Of a DNA stretch of 64,000 nt, positions 49,910-61,948 are shown piece after piece. This DNA comes from Serendipita indica DSM 11827 (Eukaryota > Basidiomycota > Agaricomycetes > Sebacinales > Serendipitaceae). The stretch lies in the NCBI GenBank assembly GCA_910890315.1, contig CAJVGD010000011.1, positions 124,001-188,000 of the forward strand, given 5' to 3'. The notes beneath the pieces were generated by a model. That model was given only the letters and a program-made list of their open reading frames with translations, did not search any database and had not been told where the DNA came from. Each line of letters starts with the position of its first letter. The stretch's first letter is position 1. The position numbers were made by a program, and so were the translations under genes.

Positions 49910-50914
49910 CTACGACGCCGCGGCCTTTTCTGCTGCTTCCTTTTCCAACATGCGTCTGCCAGTCATCAGTAGAGTGCTTTGGGAAGTAACCTGGAGCTCA
50001 CTTTCGTGCCGCGAGAATCATTGCCTCCTTGCGTTTCTGCAAAGATTCCTGACGCTTTTCGGGCGTTGCCTCCCATACGCTTGCACCCGTGTTCGAACCA
50101 ACACTAGCGCGTCCTTTGCCCTTTGCAGCAGCAGGAATTGGACCCGCACCATCCCAGTTTGCGACCGACGTGTCGGGATCCGCATTCAGCTTTGACTCGA
50201 GATGGAATCGTTGAATCAGAGATTGAGGCTTTGAATCTGATTTACTCGCAGAAGGCTTTGATGCACCACCCGTTGCTGTCGTAGGTTCAGTGGTTGTAGC
50301 CGGGAACGCGCGAAAGTAGGCTGCTGGTGGCTAGAGCAGCGTGCTTCAGAAATTGAAATTGCGAGTGAACGGGTGCACTGACAGCGTCAAGATATCCTCG
50401 TTCCAACAAGGTATTCACCGTCGTCTCGACAGACCCAGATCGCAAGAGATGATAATGAATGTTCGCCCTAGGTCTCGAGGTCAATACTTGTATTCTATAG
50501 TGTCTGTATGTAGACGTACGTGGGTATATCCGGGAATGCAGAGCGAACAGACTCGATCTGTAACATGAACACAAAGGTGAGGCTGTGAGCGACGGCTTGG
50601 CTGAAATAAGAGAGCGTACCATGTCTGGAGTCGCCTTTCTGGGTTTGAATCCAAGAGTTCTAGCGACATTGTTCGCTGCAGCCGCTTCTTCTGCATTGCC
50701 GGGTTTGCCTACGACGCGACATGTGTCCCGTGAGATCGCGCGGAGAGATGACGAAGAGGAATAAAGATTCATAAGAGCAGAAACGTGCGTTCAAAGACGT
50801 GCCGATGTTAGCACGCGAGATTTCAAGCACGCTGTATTCCTTACCGGTAGCCCATCGAGCGACAAAGTAGATGACTGCAACAGCAATTATTACGTTGATA
50901 ATATCTGCATCCAT
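49910..50914 (-). CDS. CUE-domain ER membrane protein (Cue1/Cue4-like)
   Basis: Small ER-anchored ubiquitin-binding protein; yeast Cue1 recruits and activates Ubc7 for ER-associated degradation. The start MDADIINVIIAVAVIYFVAR at 50914 is a signal anchor spanning residues ~5-22. The CUE domain follows: ATPDM-IESVRSAFPDIPTAN, IHYHLLRSGSVETTVNTLLE, RGYLDA, with the conserved Phe-Pro and the C-terminal Leu-Leu. A Pro/Thr/Ser linker leads to PQSLIQRFHLESKL and a charged helical tail (WEATPEKRQESLQKRKEAMI to EKEAAEKAAAS), about 217 residues in five exons. The RFHL-x-SKL and WE-x-TPEKRQE-x-LQKRKE segments are typical of fungal Cue1-like proteins. A Ubc7-binding region as in Cue1 cannot be confirmed by eye. 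Confidence 0.85.
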
Positions 50915-51114
50915 TCGGTGTCGTAAATCACGATACAAACAGAAGTGGTCAAGTCGAGGTCGAGGCCAAGTTTGGATGATTGTGTTTGCATTGCGCAGAG
51001 AAGAAATTTTCATTGCTATATCTGCATTATACTCGGATGCGAAAGGGATTGTTAAGTGGAGTCTCGTGGTTTGTGACTTCATTGCGGCCCAGCTTGTCTT
51101 CTGACCACTTTCGC
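50915..51114. promoter_or_regulatory. divergent promoter, CUE protein / unknown protein
   Basis: 200 bp between the opposed starts at 50914 and 51115. No known element was recognised. Confidence 0.4.
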
Positions 51115-52025
51115 ATGGACACACGAACAGTGAGCTTTATGGGAATTTTAATCTTGATTCAAAGCACTTATACCGCCTATAGGCCATTCGCAGCCTCCCC
51201 GTTTCCCCACCACCACCAGGCATTGAGCAGACTAGCCATGAAGCAAAGCGAGAGGATGGAAGCTATGACTTTACGCCATTCTTTGCGAGTCTTGATACAA
51301 ACTCCAAGCTCGCACAGTACTTGTCCAATTTTGATGCTTCCAAGTTCCTTGAATTGCTGAGGGCCGCAGCGTCCCCTCTCCCTGCCAAACCAAAACTCAG
51401 CCAACACAAACGCCGGGTGTCTGAGCCCTCCCAATCGGCCATAGACTCATACCAAGCAGAGTTGGATGCTCGTGAACGGGCAAAGGCGTACCTTTGCAGC
51501 GAGATCGAGGCTCTGGACTCGGCCATTACTCAAATGGAAGTCGCCAATGTTCCCGGAGTGGAAGCTCTGAGGAAAGACTTCATTGGGGCCAAACAATTTA
51601 TGCTGGATGCCGTCGCCAACTGCAACACAAAGGCATTGACGCTTCACCTGGAGTTTGATTCTACACCATCGACGCCAGGCATGCCCACACCACCTTCACC
51701 GCGGTTGGGAACCGTTCCTTTGCCTGAGGTTACTCCGACTGGCACCCCCGAGATATCAAGAGTGAATACGCCTTTCAGCCCTGCACAGAATTGGCCGTCA
51801 ATGCTCATGGGTCCAAATGGAGTTGTTTACCGTGTCGTAGCAACCCCATGTGAGCTCACAGACTCCTCGAGCTATTTCCAACTTCGTGAGTCCTCTCCTA
51901 GTTCTGTCCCCAGCCCGGTATCGGCTCTACTACGACGACCGGCACCACCTGTATTTGGAAGGCGACCAACCGCAACCCTACTTCGAAGTCTGAGTGGCTT
52001 GCGAAAGACTAGCCCGAACCAATGA
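51115..52025 (+). CDS. uncharacterised Ser/Pro-rich protein
   Basis: I do not recognise this protein. The model is a 15-nt first coding exon (51115-51129, MDTRT) joined in phase through a GTGAGC...CTATAG intron to 51183-52025, giving 285 residues. The front half has two helical stretches: GSYDFTPFFASLDTNSKLAQ, running into YLSNFDASKFLELLRAAASP, and a coiled-coil-like SAIDSYQAELDARERAKAYL plus CSEIEALDSAITQMEVAN. The back half is low-complexity with many SP/TP pairs (TPSTPGMPTPPSPRLG), typical of phosphorylated regulatory proteins. No signal peptide or membrane span. The opposed neighbour is the CUE protein. Likely a lineage-specific agaricomycete protein. Confidence 0.65.
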
Positions 52026-52390
52026 CCCCCAAAGGAGCTGGTGGGGCTGTAGCCACTGTATTCTGTATATCCCTTTGTAGATGCTCACGTGCTGTATAAC
52101 TTTGACTCTTTGATCATCTCTAAACTCTCGCCACTTTTGGGCGTCGCGTGAGGCTGGAGACCCTTTCCATTTCTGACGCTGCCATTTGGGACTCTGGCGA
52201 CGATATCGCCAGTGGCGTCTCTCTGAGTCACACGGGGACATTAGAAACCGATTGGATACTGCAGAGAGCCAACACATCTCCATCACCGTGCAGAGACCGT
52301 GCGTGTTGTGGGCTCACATCGACTTTGCGTCCGGCCACTGATATCATCCATCGTTAAATATCCTAGACCTGTCGAGTGTGACGCGTCTCG
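52026..52390. other. intergenic: promoter of myosin II gene
   Basis: 365 bp between two rightward genes. No TATA box or repeat stands out. Confidence 0.4.
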
Positions 52391-55300
52391 ATGCCGCGCT
52401 ATTCACAGAATGCAGATGCGGCACGCGCAGCCGCAGAACAAGCAGAGTTCAACGAGAAGAAGTGGGTGTGGGTGCCCGACGAGGAGAATGGGTATATTGC
52501 AGGCTGGGTTATTGAAGAGAATGAAGAAAGCGCAGAGGTCGTCATGGCCGCTGGAGGCGACGTGAGCACTTTGCCCGAGCTCGCGGTGGAAATGGCTGAC
52601 GGAACACGCGCTCTTTCTCATTAGACACGCACAATATCTCTGAATGCGCTCTCAAAGATGAACCCACCAAAGTTTGATCGTGTCGACGACATTGCCGACC
52701 TTACCTTCCTCAATGAGGCGAGCGTCGTTCATAATCTCAGACTGCGGTATCTTTCAGGAGCGATTTATGTATGTTTTCTCGTGGAATTCGTAATATTATT
52801 GCTCATCATATTGCTTCCAGACATATTCGGGCCTCTTCTTGGTTGCGATCAATCCGTACACCCAGCTACCGCTTTATACGGATGCTATTATTGAACAATA
52901 CCGTAACAAGCGGCGAGACGAAAATGCTCCACATATATTCGCAATTGCAGAAAGGGCATGGATGAGCATGGGAGAAGAACGAGAGAATCAGAGCATTCTC
53001 ATCACGTAGGTGCATAGTTGACTTTGTTGGTATTGTCTCACTCTTCCAGTGGCGAGTCTGGTGCCGGAAAGACGGAGAACACCAAGAAGGTCATCCAGTA
53101 TTTGGCAGCGATTGCCACTGAGAATCATACGACTCCTCCGCATTCCCGGACCTCGTCAACTGTGACTCCGTCCAACTCTAATCCAAGTGGATTCAATGTC
53201 CCCAATAGCGGACTTCCTCGTGGTCCTGCTCACAAACACAAGTCGTCTCAGTCCATCACCGCTCCACCCGCCAAGTCCAAGGGCAAATTAGGTCTCCTCG
53301 AGCGCCAGATTCTGCAGGCGAATCCAATCTTAGAAGCGTTTGGTAACGCTCAAACAGCGCGAAACAACAACTCGAGTCGATTCGGCAAATTTGTTCGCAT
53401 CAGCTTCAGCCCCGAAGGTAGTATAGCGGGTGCTAACATCGACTGGTACCTGCTCGAGAAGAGCCGTGTCGTCGTTCGGTCTGACGTGGAGCGAAACTTT
53501 CACGTCTTTTATCAACTGCTCGAAGGAGGTGGTCCGTTGTTGGCCACACTCTTACTGGATGGGGATGTCGATTCCTACGAGTATCTGAACAAGAGTCGAC
53601 GCGAAATTGATGGAATCAATGATCGCGAGGAATGGAGGCTACTGCAGGTTAGCAGCGCTTGCTTGAGGAAAGAGTTGCGCTAATTTCCTCTAAGAACGCC
53701 TTGGATGTCGTTGGATTCACTCCAAACGAGCAACTGGATCTATTCAGGATCATAGCAGCCATCCTTCATATTGGAAACATTGATATCTCGGCAGACAGGA
53801 CGGACCAAGCTCAGATCCGCGTTCCAGCACAAGCGGAGAAAGTCTGCCATCTCCTAGGAATCTCGGTACAAGAGTTTACAAAAGCGGTCCTTCGTCCTCG
53901 GGTTCTGGCTGGTCGTGAATGGGTCACCCAAGCACGCACACGACAGCAAGCCCTTGATGAGCTCTCTGCGCTCTGCAAGACCCTCTACGAAAAGTCTTTT
54001 GGAGCCTTGGTAGACCGTATTAATCGTGCCCTTGATCGTCCGTCGTCGAAGTCGTCCTTTATCGGCGTTCTCGATATCGCTGGGTTTGAGATCTTTGAGG
54101 TTTGTACCTACTTCTGCGGATTCTCGGTGTCATTGACGCCTATTAGACAAACGGCTTTGAACAACTCTGCATCAATTATACCAACGAGAAGCTGCAGCAA
54201 TTCTTCAACCACCACATGTTCGTTTTGGAGCAGGAGGAATATCGACGTGAACGCATCGAATGGGAGTTTGTCAACTTTGGACTCGACCTCCAGCCAACAA
54301 TCGACCTCATCGAGTCGAGTGGGTCTGTGATCGGTATTCTGAGCTGCCTCGATGAAGAGTGCATCATGCCGCGTGCGACGGATGCGACGTTCACTCACAA
54401 GCTCAATATGCTGTGGACCACTGACACGCCCGGGGAAGAGCCGCATCCAGGCAAGGCCAAATACGCCCCCAATAGATTTGAGCAAGGTTTCACTGTCCAG
54501 CACTACGCTGGTCGCGTTGAATACCGAACGGAAGGTTGGCTCGAGAAGAACAAGGATCCGCTGAACGAGAACCTCACCCGGGTTCTCGCTTCCTCTTCTG
54601 AGAAGTACATAGCCGGACTCTTCTCCGAATACTCTGAAGGTGGCGGAACCGATGGCTCACGGAAGCGTATTCTCAAAAAAGGTGCATTCAGAACGGTTGG
54701 CCAGAGACACAAAGAGCAACTCAACAACTTGATGTCTCAACTACAAGCGACCCAACCACACTTTGTTCGATGCATCGTTCCCAACCCTTACAAACGGCCT
54801 GGTCGAGTGGACGTTCCACTTGTCCTGGATCAGCTCAGGTGCAACGGTGTGCTGGAGGGCATTCGTATCGCTCGTCTCGGGTATCCGAATCGACTGCCTT
54901 TTGTCGAATTCCGGTACAGATATGAGATTCTTACACCGGGTATCATCCCTCGTGGATACATGGACGGTCGCAAAGCGTGCTTGCGCATGGTTGATGCTCT
55001 CGAGCTTGATCGAGCAGTGTTCAAGATTGGAACCTCCAAAATCTTCTTCAAGGCTGGAGTCCTTGCTGAGCTCGAAGAGCGCCGAGATGGTATCCTCTTC
55101 GATATCTTCTCGCGTATTCAAGCAGTTGCTCGGATGTGGACTGCGCGCCGACAGATGCGAAAGATTCTCAACCGTGCAGTCGCCATTCGGACCATTCAGC
55201 GCAATGCCAGGATGTATGGCGACCTCAAGGAATGGCCTTGGTGGCAATTGTACACAAAGGTATGAACAGATCAATTCGTTTTCTGGCCACCGAGCTCACG

Positions 55301-58300
55301 AATCACAGGTCCGACCATTGCTCACGGCAACGCGAAATGAAGAAGAGTTGCGCCGCAAAGAGACAGAGTTGACCTTGGCCAAAGAACGGGCAGAACGTGA
55401 TAAACAAGAACGTGAAGCCCTTCAGAAACTCAAGATGGAGCTCGAGTCGGAGAAGCGTAAAGTCGAAGAGCAACTGGAAGCAGAGCGAGCTCTTGGGTTG
55501 GAAAAGGACAGACTTTTGGAACGCAGCAAGAAGCAAGAGTCTGACTTGACCGACGATGTAATTGCCCTTCAACTCGACCTGGAGACTGTGGATGGACAAC
55601 TCGATCGCGCAATGAAGTTGCAAAAGGAGACGGATGAGAAATACAAGGCAACCCTCCTGAAGTATGAAGAAGCCGCTTTCAATCTTAGTAATCTCGAATC
55701 ATCCGCGGCGTCTTGGCGTCAGCGTGAAGATGAACTCACCGCTTCCATTCAACGCGCAGAGGGCGAGGTCACCAACTTGACTATAGCCCAAGAAACCCTA
55801 AAGAAGACCCAAGCTGATCTGCAGCAGAAGCTGGTCGAGAAAGACCAAGACATCACCAGAGTTCGCGAAAGGCTCGAGGCAAATGTCCGCGAATTGGAGA
55901 GTAAGATCTCACAAGAGACAGGCTCCAAGTGAGTTGACCACACTCCGCGCATCCCAATTCTTACGTGGCATTAGGGATATTTTGAGAGGCAAAATCGAGA
56001 GTCTAGAGGAAGAAAACCGACAGATCAATCTCCAGATGTCGGAATTGTCTAGGACAGCCACAGAGTACTCAACCATGCTTCAGAAGAAGGAAGCCGAGAT
56101 TTCCCGCCTCACCTCCGAGTTGTTTGCTCTGAAGAAGGAGCGCGATCAACTATCCCAACAATCAAGCAAGCTCGAGCATGAGATCGCGTCTGTCCTAGGA
56201 GAACTTGAAGCCCTGAAGGCGAGTCAGAAAGGGGACATGCAAGCGCGAGAGAATCTGCAACACGAACTGGACGAATTGCGCACCATGATGGCTGCCAAGG
56301 CGTCGGAGGACTCAAAACTTCGAGAGGTCGAGAGGAGTAAAGAGCAAGAGCTTACCAGTCTTCGATCTCAAGTCAACAAACTGCAACGAGACGTCTCAGA
56401 AGCTCGGTCACAGGCATCAGAAGCCCAGAGCAAACTCAAGTCCGAGACTGAAAGCGCCCAACGTCAACTCAGAGAACTGGAGAGGTCACAGAAATCGATC
56501 AAGGAGCAGAAGAGTGCCAATGAAGCAAAGCTTGCTGAGGTCGAGGCGAGCCTTGCAGACCTCGCCAAGTCTAAACGAGTCGCCGAGACGGAATTGCAAG
56601 CCGTGCGTGCTCGTCAGCTCGACTTGGACACCCAGTTGGAGGAAGCTATCACCGAGAAAGAGGTGTGTTCGATTTGGCCCTTATTGTCTGGTTGGCTAAC
56701 CTTTGGTATCAGTCCTTGCAGAGACAATTGGCTGCCGCACAGTCAAAGCAACAGGAGTATGAAGACACGGTCTTGCAGATTGAACGTGAAAAGGCCACCT
56801 GGACACGCGAGATGGAAAGTATGAAGACCCGTCTCGAATCCGAGAGCAACCGGCGAGCACACTTGGAGAAGAACGCGACTGGTCGGAACACGGAGGCGGC
56901 GCGACTTCGAGAGCGTGTCGCCAAGATGGAGAAGGATATGGTCAATCTCCAAAAGGATATCGGAGATCGTGATTGGCAAATCAAGCAGCTCAAGAGCAAA
57001 GCCAGTCAGGACAAGACCACTGTAGAGCATGTTTATGTCCTACAAGAGGCGAAAAGAGTCACCGACCTCCAACTTGAAGAGGCAAAGAGAGAGTTGGAAC
57101 GAGAAAGGACTCGGATCAAGACTCTCGAGACAACGAAAGCTCGGCTCATTAGCGAAGCGGAGGACGCCGCGTATCAACACCAGCAAGAACTCGTTGCCAT
57201 CCGCTCAAGTGATAAACACTCACAGGTGCTCGAACAAAAGGCGGCGAAGGCTCTCGCCAATCTCGAGAGGGAGAAGAGCATACGAGAGACAGCTGAAATG
57301 CAATCGAAGAGATTGGAATCGGAGCTCGAATCGATGCGATCGCAGATGGCCGATCTCGAGCAGAGTCTACATACTGCAGAGCGTACGCGAGAGCACATGG
57401 AGACGGAAATTGCCACTCTCGCCGCGAATGGAGACAGCGCCGAGTCGATGAAGAAGATGAGGCGAGACTACGAAGCGCGGATCACGCAGCTAGAGTCGCA
57501 AATAGAAGATAGCGAGATCGTACGTGTCACCGCTGAGCGCATCAAGCAGAAGGTCGATCAGCAACATGCAGAGCTGCGACGGCTGGTTGCATCTAGTGGT
57601 ATTCGGGACACATTCAGAGAAAGGATTATGAAGGAGATCCAAGCTGTCGATGATGCTATTGCTGCGGAGATAGTCTCCAAGACCCCCAGACACGTGAAAA
57701 GGAACAGTGTTCAGACGTTCGCCAACATTGCTCCTCAGAAGCGATTCTCGGTGTCGATATCAGGCCCCTCAAATGGGCAGCCTAAGGATCGTCGTGATTC
57801 ACCCTCGCTTGAGAGACCACGCACTCCGGACAAGAGCACGACCCAACTCAAGCAACAGGTTCAATCTTTGGAACTACGAATTGTCGCTTCCGATAGAGTT
57901 CGACAACATTTGGAGGCTACCTTACATTCTCTGACAACAGACCTCGAGAGGAGTGATGGCTCGAAGCAATCTCTTCAAGCACATCGCGCAAAGATTGCTC
58001 GAGAGAACGCTAAGCTCGTCGATCTGCTTCATCAAGAGTCAGAAGCACGTAGAGCTACCGAGGCGTCTCAAACCGATGGGATCAATGCTATGTGGAAGAA
58101 GTTCCAAACCACCATCGACAGTGAGCGAGCCAATTACAGTCGTTTGGAAGAGTCTCGCAAGTCCCTGGTAAGCAATCAGGAAATTGATTGCGAGTGGCGT
58201 CTGAGATCATGTTCTAGATGGCGCAGCAGAAGGTTTCGCAGGTTGAGATGGACGAGCTCAAGAGGAGCGTGGCGGAAATGCACCAGATTCGCAGACAGTT

Positions 58301-60164
58301 GACAAACGAGATTCACGAACTTCAAGGTCGCTTGGAGGCGGAGCAAAAGGCCAAGGCAACGGAGTCAAGTGCGTAACGATATTTAATTTCAGTCATAGCA
58401 CTAAAGCCATACCCAAGCTGCACGCCGCCGATTGCAAGAACAACTCCAAGAGTTGCAGGCATCAAGTGCAGCGTCATCTTCACTGCAAGGAGGTAAGCTA
58501 TTAACTCGTAAAATTACTCCTGTGCTGATTAGAGTAGGCATGAGTCAGGCAGCGGAGACTTACAAAGCCAAAGCTGACGCATATTTGGCGAAGCTTGAAG
58601 CCGCAGAGATTGCACGAGCGAAAGCGTCTCACCAGGAATCGCTGAGTGAGTGAAGTCACCTTTATCCCACCTTCTTGTTTAACATATTTCTAAGCTCGGA
58701 AGTCACTTGCAGAGGCTGAGAAAGCTCGGGATGTTGCGGAGACTGCTCGTCAAGCAATGGAACAACGACTCAACGAAGCCGAGCAGCGTATTACAGAACT
58801 TTCTAACCGGCTTGAGGAAGAGTCGCGTGAGTATACGGACATGGAAGTTTTCAGAAGGCGCCTTAAAGAAGAGATGGAGGACGAACGAGACCAGCATCAA
58901 AAGGATCTTGCCGAGAGAGACTTCACTATCGATCAGACACGCCAAAAGTATCAGGCAGAGCTACTCCAGCTCAGCGAAGGTTCGTGATTCTACATATCAT
59001 ACAGCAGCTTACGTGAGAGTAGAGTCACGCCATCTTCGAGACAACATTAGCCATCTCCGTGAAGAAAATCACAAAATGCGCTCCGAGCTCGACGAGCTTC
59101 AACTTCGTTATGACGATGAACAATACTCAAGCTCAGGGTGGAAGAAAGAGAAAGAGCGCATGTCAGCCAAGATTATGGACCTCACCGGAGCGTACGAGTC
59201 ATCCAAGATGGCTCAAGCGGAGCAGCAGACTCAGATTGTCGCCCTTCTCTCGCAAGTTCGCGAATTGCGTGCTTTGCTGGATGATGCGGAGGCCGAGAGG
59301 GCTGCTCTTCGCCAGGCACGTATGCAACTAGAGTCGAGGTTGAGCGATATTGCACAAGATCATCTCGATACAAGCCGGCTATCGAGTGACCGAGTGCTCC
59401 AAGAACTCAACCTCGAGAAGCAAGACCTTCGTGCGCAACTCGAGGAGCAAGCTGATCGAGTCGCTCTCGCCAACGAAAAGCTGAAGAAGGCCGAAGGCTT
59501 TGCTAGTGAGGCTCAGATCGAATTGAGCAAAGTCAGGCATACCAACTCGGAACTGGAGAAGGAGAATGTAAGTTGTTTGTTTACTAGGGAGCATCTGCTG
59601 ACCATTCCCGCTAGGCAACGCTCAAGAATACAAACAAGGAGCTGAACGTCAGAATCGTCGAGTACGAGACGAAGGCCTACGCAAACGCACCACGTCCCTC
59701 TACGACTCGCAGACAAGAAATGCGCATTGAAGAACTCCAGAACCGCCTTGCCCAAGAGGAGAGAGAGCGAACCGAGGCCTCAAAGCTGCACAGGACAGCT
59801 GACAAGAACGCGCGCGAACTCAACTTCCAACTCACAGAGAGCAATCGACACAGACTACGACTTGAAGAGGAGCTCAAGGGCGCTGAACAGAAGATAGAAG
59901 GTCTACGAGTCGAGTTTAACGAGTTGGTGCGTCTGTCTCAGGCAGTAGTGGGCATTCTGTGACGCGAGCTTTCCAGCTGAAATCTGAGAGTGCACTCAAA
60001 GTTTCGAAAAGGCGAGCAGAACTAGAAGCGCAAGAGTATAGACAGAAACACCTCAAGTAAGCACTTTCATGCGTCATTCTGGAAATGATGCTCACAACTC
60101 GAGCAGTGCGCAAAGGGAATTAGAAACTCTGCGTGGCCGCCTTGATCGCTCCCCTCGCAAATGA
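52391..60164 (+). CDS. MYO2: myosin II heavy chain
   Basis: Conventional two-headed myosin that drives the contractile ring. Seventeen exons join in phase to 2,325 residues, long even for fungi (S. pombe Myo2 is ~1,526). The SH3-like N-terminus has [19 protein letters not shown]. The motor follows: [21 protein letters not shown]-loop GESGAGKT (~168-175), switch [11 protein letters not shown], switch [11 protein letters not shown], actin-binding [20 protein letters not shown], and relay/converter up to ~820. Two IQ-type motifs ([30 protein letters not shown]) precede residue ~873. Residues ~873-2325 are coiled coil, broken by a Ser/Pro/basic hinge at ~1640-1690. Loop 1 behind the P-loop holds a ~55-residue Ser/Thr/Pro insert. 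The probable light chain is at 39135-39827. Exon 17 ends LDRSPRK. Confidence 0.96.
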
Positions 60165-60549
60165 TTTAATGGTTACGAATACTCCCCTGTATCACGATCG
60201 CTCTGATCTCGTTTGTTGTCACGACTTTGACGAACCCGCCTCTCGTGTATCTTACATCCTATCTATTTGACTTAGCTTGAATCACATGAAACGTATCCTC
60301 TTTATTTGGTTTCATAAGCACCTTGGACGATTGAGGCCAAATAAATGGATGAGAAAGCTTGCAGTTTTCCGGGACTACCAGTCACGGAAACCTCACTGTA
60401 TCTATCTCTTGACTCTGCACACTTCTGATTCGTCCAAATCATGAGGGGGCTTGACAACGCCGACCGTTGACTGCTGCGCACGAAGTATCCGCGCCGGAAT
60501 GAAGAAGTACTGAGAGAGACTAGGCCTCAGTACACAAAGAACTTGAGCA
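60165..60549. other. intergenic between convergent MYO2 and LYRM2-like genes
   Basis: 385 bp holding both 3' ends. No gene or repeat was recognised. Confidence 0.45.
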
Positions 60550-60916
60550 TTATTTCGGTCTCTGGCGAGCGGCAAGGTTGAAACCAGGAAGGACCTGCTT
60601 CATCAGGCGCTGGAGATGAGAGAGCTGCTGTTCGATATCGTCCTGGAAGTCGATCAGTATAATAGTCTCTCCAAGAGATGAAGGCCCACGGTGTCCGTCA
60701 AACCGGCGGACCGCTCGATTTCTCCTCGAATCCAACGTCTCGTATCCCTCCTAGCATCAATTCCGGGAATATCTTTACAAGAGGTCAGTCTACACCTGTT
60801 AATTACTTGAGATGTTAGGTACGTCGTGTTGCTCGAATTACAGAGCGATAAAATTGTAAGACCCGAGAGCGCAGGATAAAATGTTGCAATGTCAAATGTG
60901 TGGATTTGCGGAGCAT
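60550..60916 (-). CDS. LYR-motif protein, LYRM2-like
   Basis: Small mitochondrial matrix protein of the LYR (complex 1 LYR) family; such proteins bind acyl carrier protein and assist assembly of respiratory complexes or iron-sulfur delivery. Three short exons (60823-60916, 60690-60772, 60550-60642) join in phase to 89 residues: MLRKSTHLTLQHFILRSRVL, then QFYRSVIRATRHIPGIDARR, DTRRWIRGEIERSAGLTD and TDDIEQQLSHLQRLMKQVLP. LTLQHFILRSRVLQFYRSVIR carries the LYR-type tripeptide as FYR, with the downstream Arg-rich helix and terminal helix as in LYRM2. The gene is easy to miss because each exon is under 100 nt and a longer overlapping frame exists. LYRM2 is linked to complex I in animals; the role here is inference. 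Confidence 0.8.
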
Positions 60917-61843
60917 TAATGCAGCCAGTACGACTTGGGAAATGCGATGTACCTCAGGATTACGCTCCGAGGGATTTGCCGTAAGGGGTTCGTTGGGTGC
61001 AAAGTCAACTTCCAACCCGGCCCGTCGACTTTCTCCATGTATCACAGCCAGCGGCCTCTTTGCGCTCGAATGGGATCAAGAGGCGTTGAATGATGACAAG
61101 GAAGCACTTTCGTTGTGCTAGAGTCGGTAAATACATGGTTGAAGGCAGGATTCGCGTCCAGGAGGTCGTCACTAATATGAATTGGATGGCTCTCGATGCC
61201 AAGGCAAATTCCGCTGGCTTCTGAACGTGAAGTAACGGCCCGGCCTGTCCCTTAGTGGCTGTCGTCAACCAGAGCGCTCCCAAAGCTCTCAGCTGCTCGC
61301 GCCAGGGTATCTCCGTGATTTGGATTACAAGGAGATTTGAATACGGACAAACTCTTCTTTTTGAAACAGTCAATATAGCCTACGATATCGAATGCGGGAA
61401 CCAAAGAGTTTCATGACAGCATCCGGCTGCCCTAGAAAAGTTTCGCCTCTTGGAGCATTCTGTCACTCAAATAATATTGGATGTTTCACCGTGCTAATAG
61501 AGACGGCCTCGATGGGCGATGCCACACTGTACTCCCACGGGATCGTCGTAAACTTGTGATACGCAACTGTATCGTCACTATGTGACTTTATGATCCGAGC
61601 TCATCTCTCGTGACTATCCAGACGTGTGGCTTCTTTTGCTCCCTCACATTCCGGACGGTATGTATCCTGCCGGGACGCGCTACCCTGACACTGTCGGACC
61701 GCCAGAACTTTTTCTATGCCACGAAGAGACTCCAACCAATGAAGAGATTTGTTTCAACCGGAAGGTGTGGTGTCGGGACGATAGGTCTCAAGCTGGCAAC
61801 AGCACCCGCCATTCATCCTATGTATTCCTTGGCAGAGTAAAAC
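60917..61843. other. intergenic: promoters of LYRM2-like and pectate lyase genes
   Basis: About 930 bp between divergent genes, the largest divergent interval in the window. This fits a regulated, inducible promoter for the secreted pectate lyase. No coding frame with a recognisable domain was found. Confidence 0.45.
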
Positions 61844-61850
61844 TATAAAG
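61844..61850 (+). promoter_or_regulatory. TATA box of the pectate lyase gene
   Basis: CTATAAA about 100 bp upstream of the start codon at 61949. It is one of very few clear TATA elements in the window, in keeping with an inducible secreted enzyme. Confidence 0.55.
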
Positions 61851-61948
61851 GAGCCAGAACTACGCCTCGTAGCTTCTACAGACACCCCAAACCTCTCTCC
61901 TTGCAAACTTGCTCAACGCTCGTCGCGTCCTGCCTCTCGTTTCTCAAC

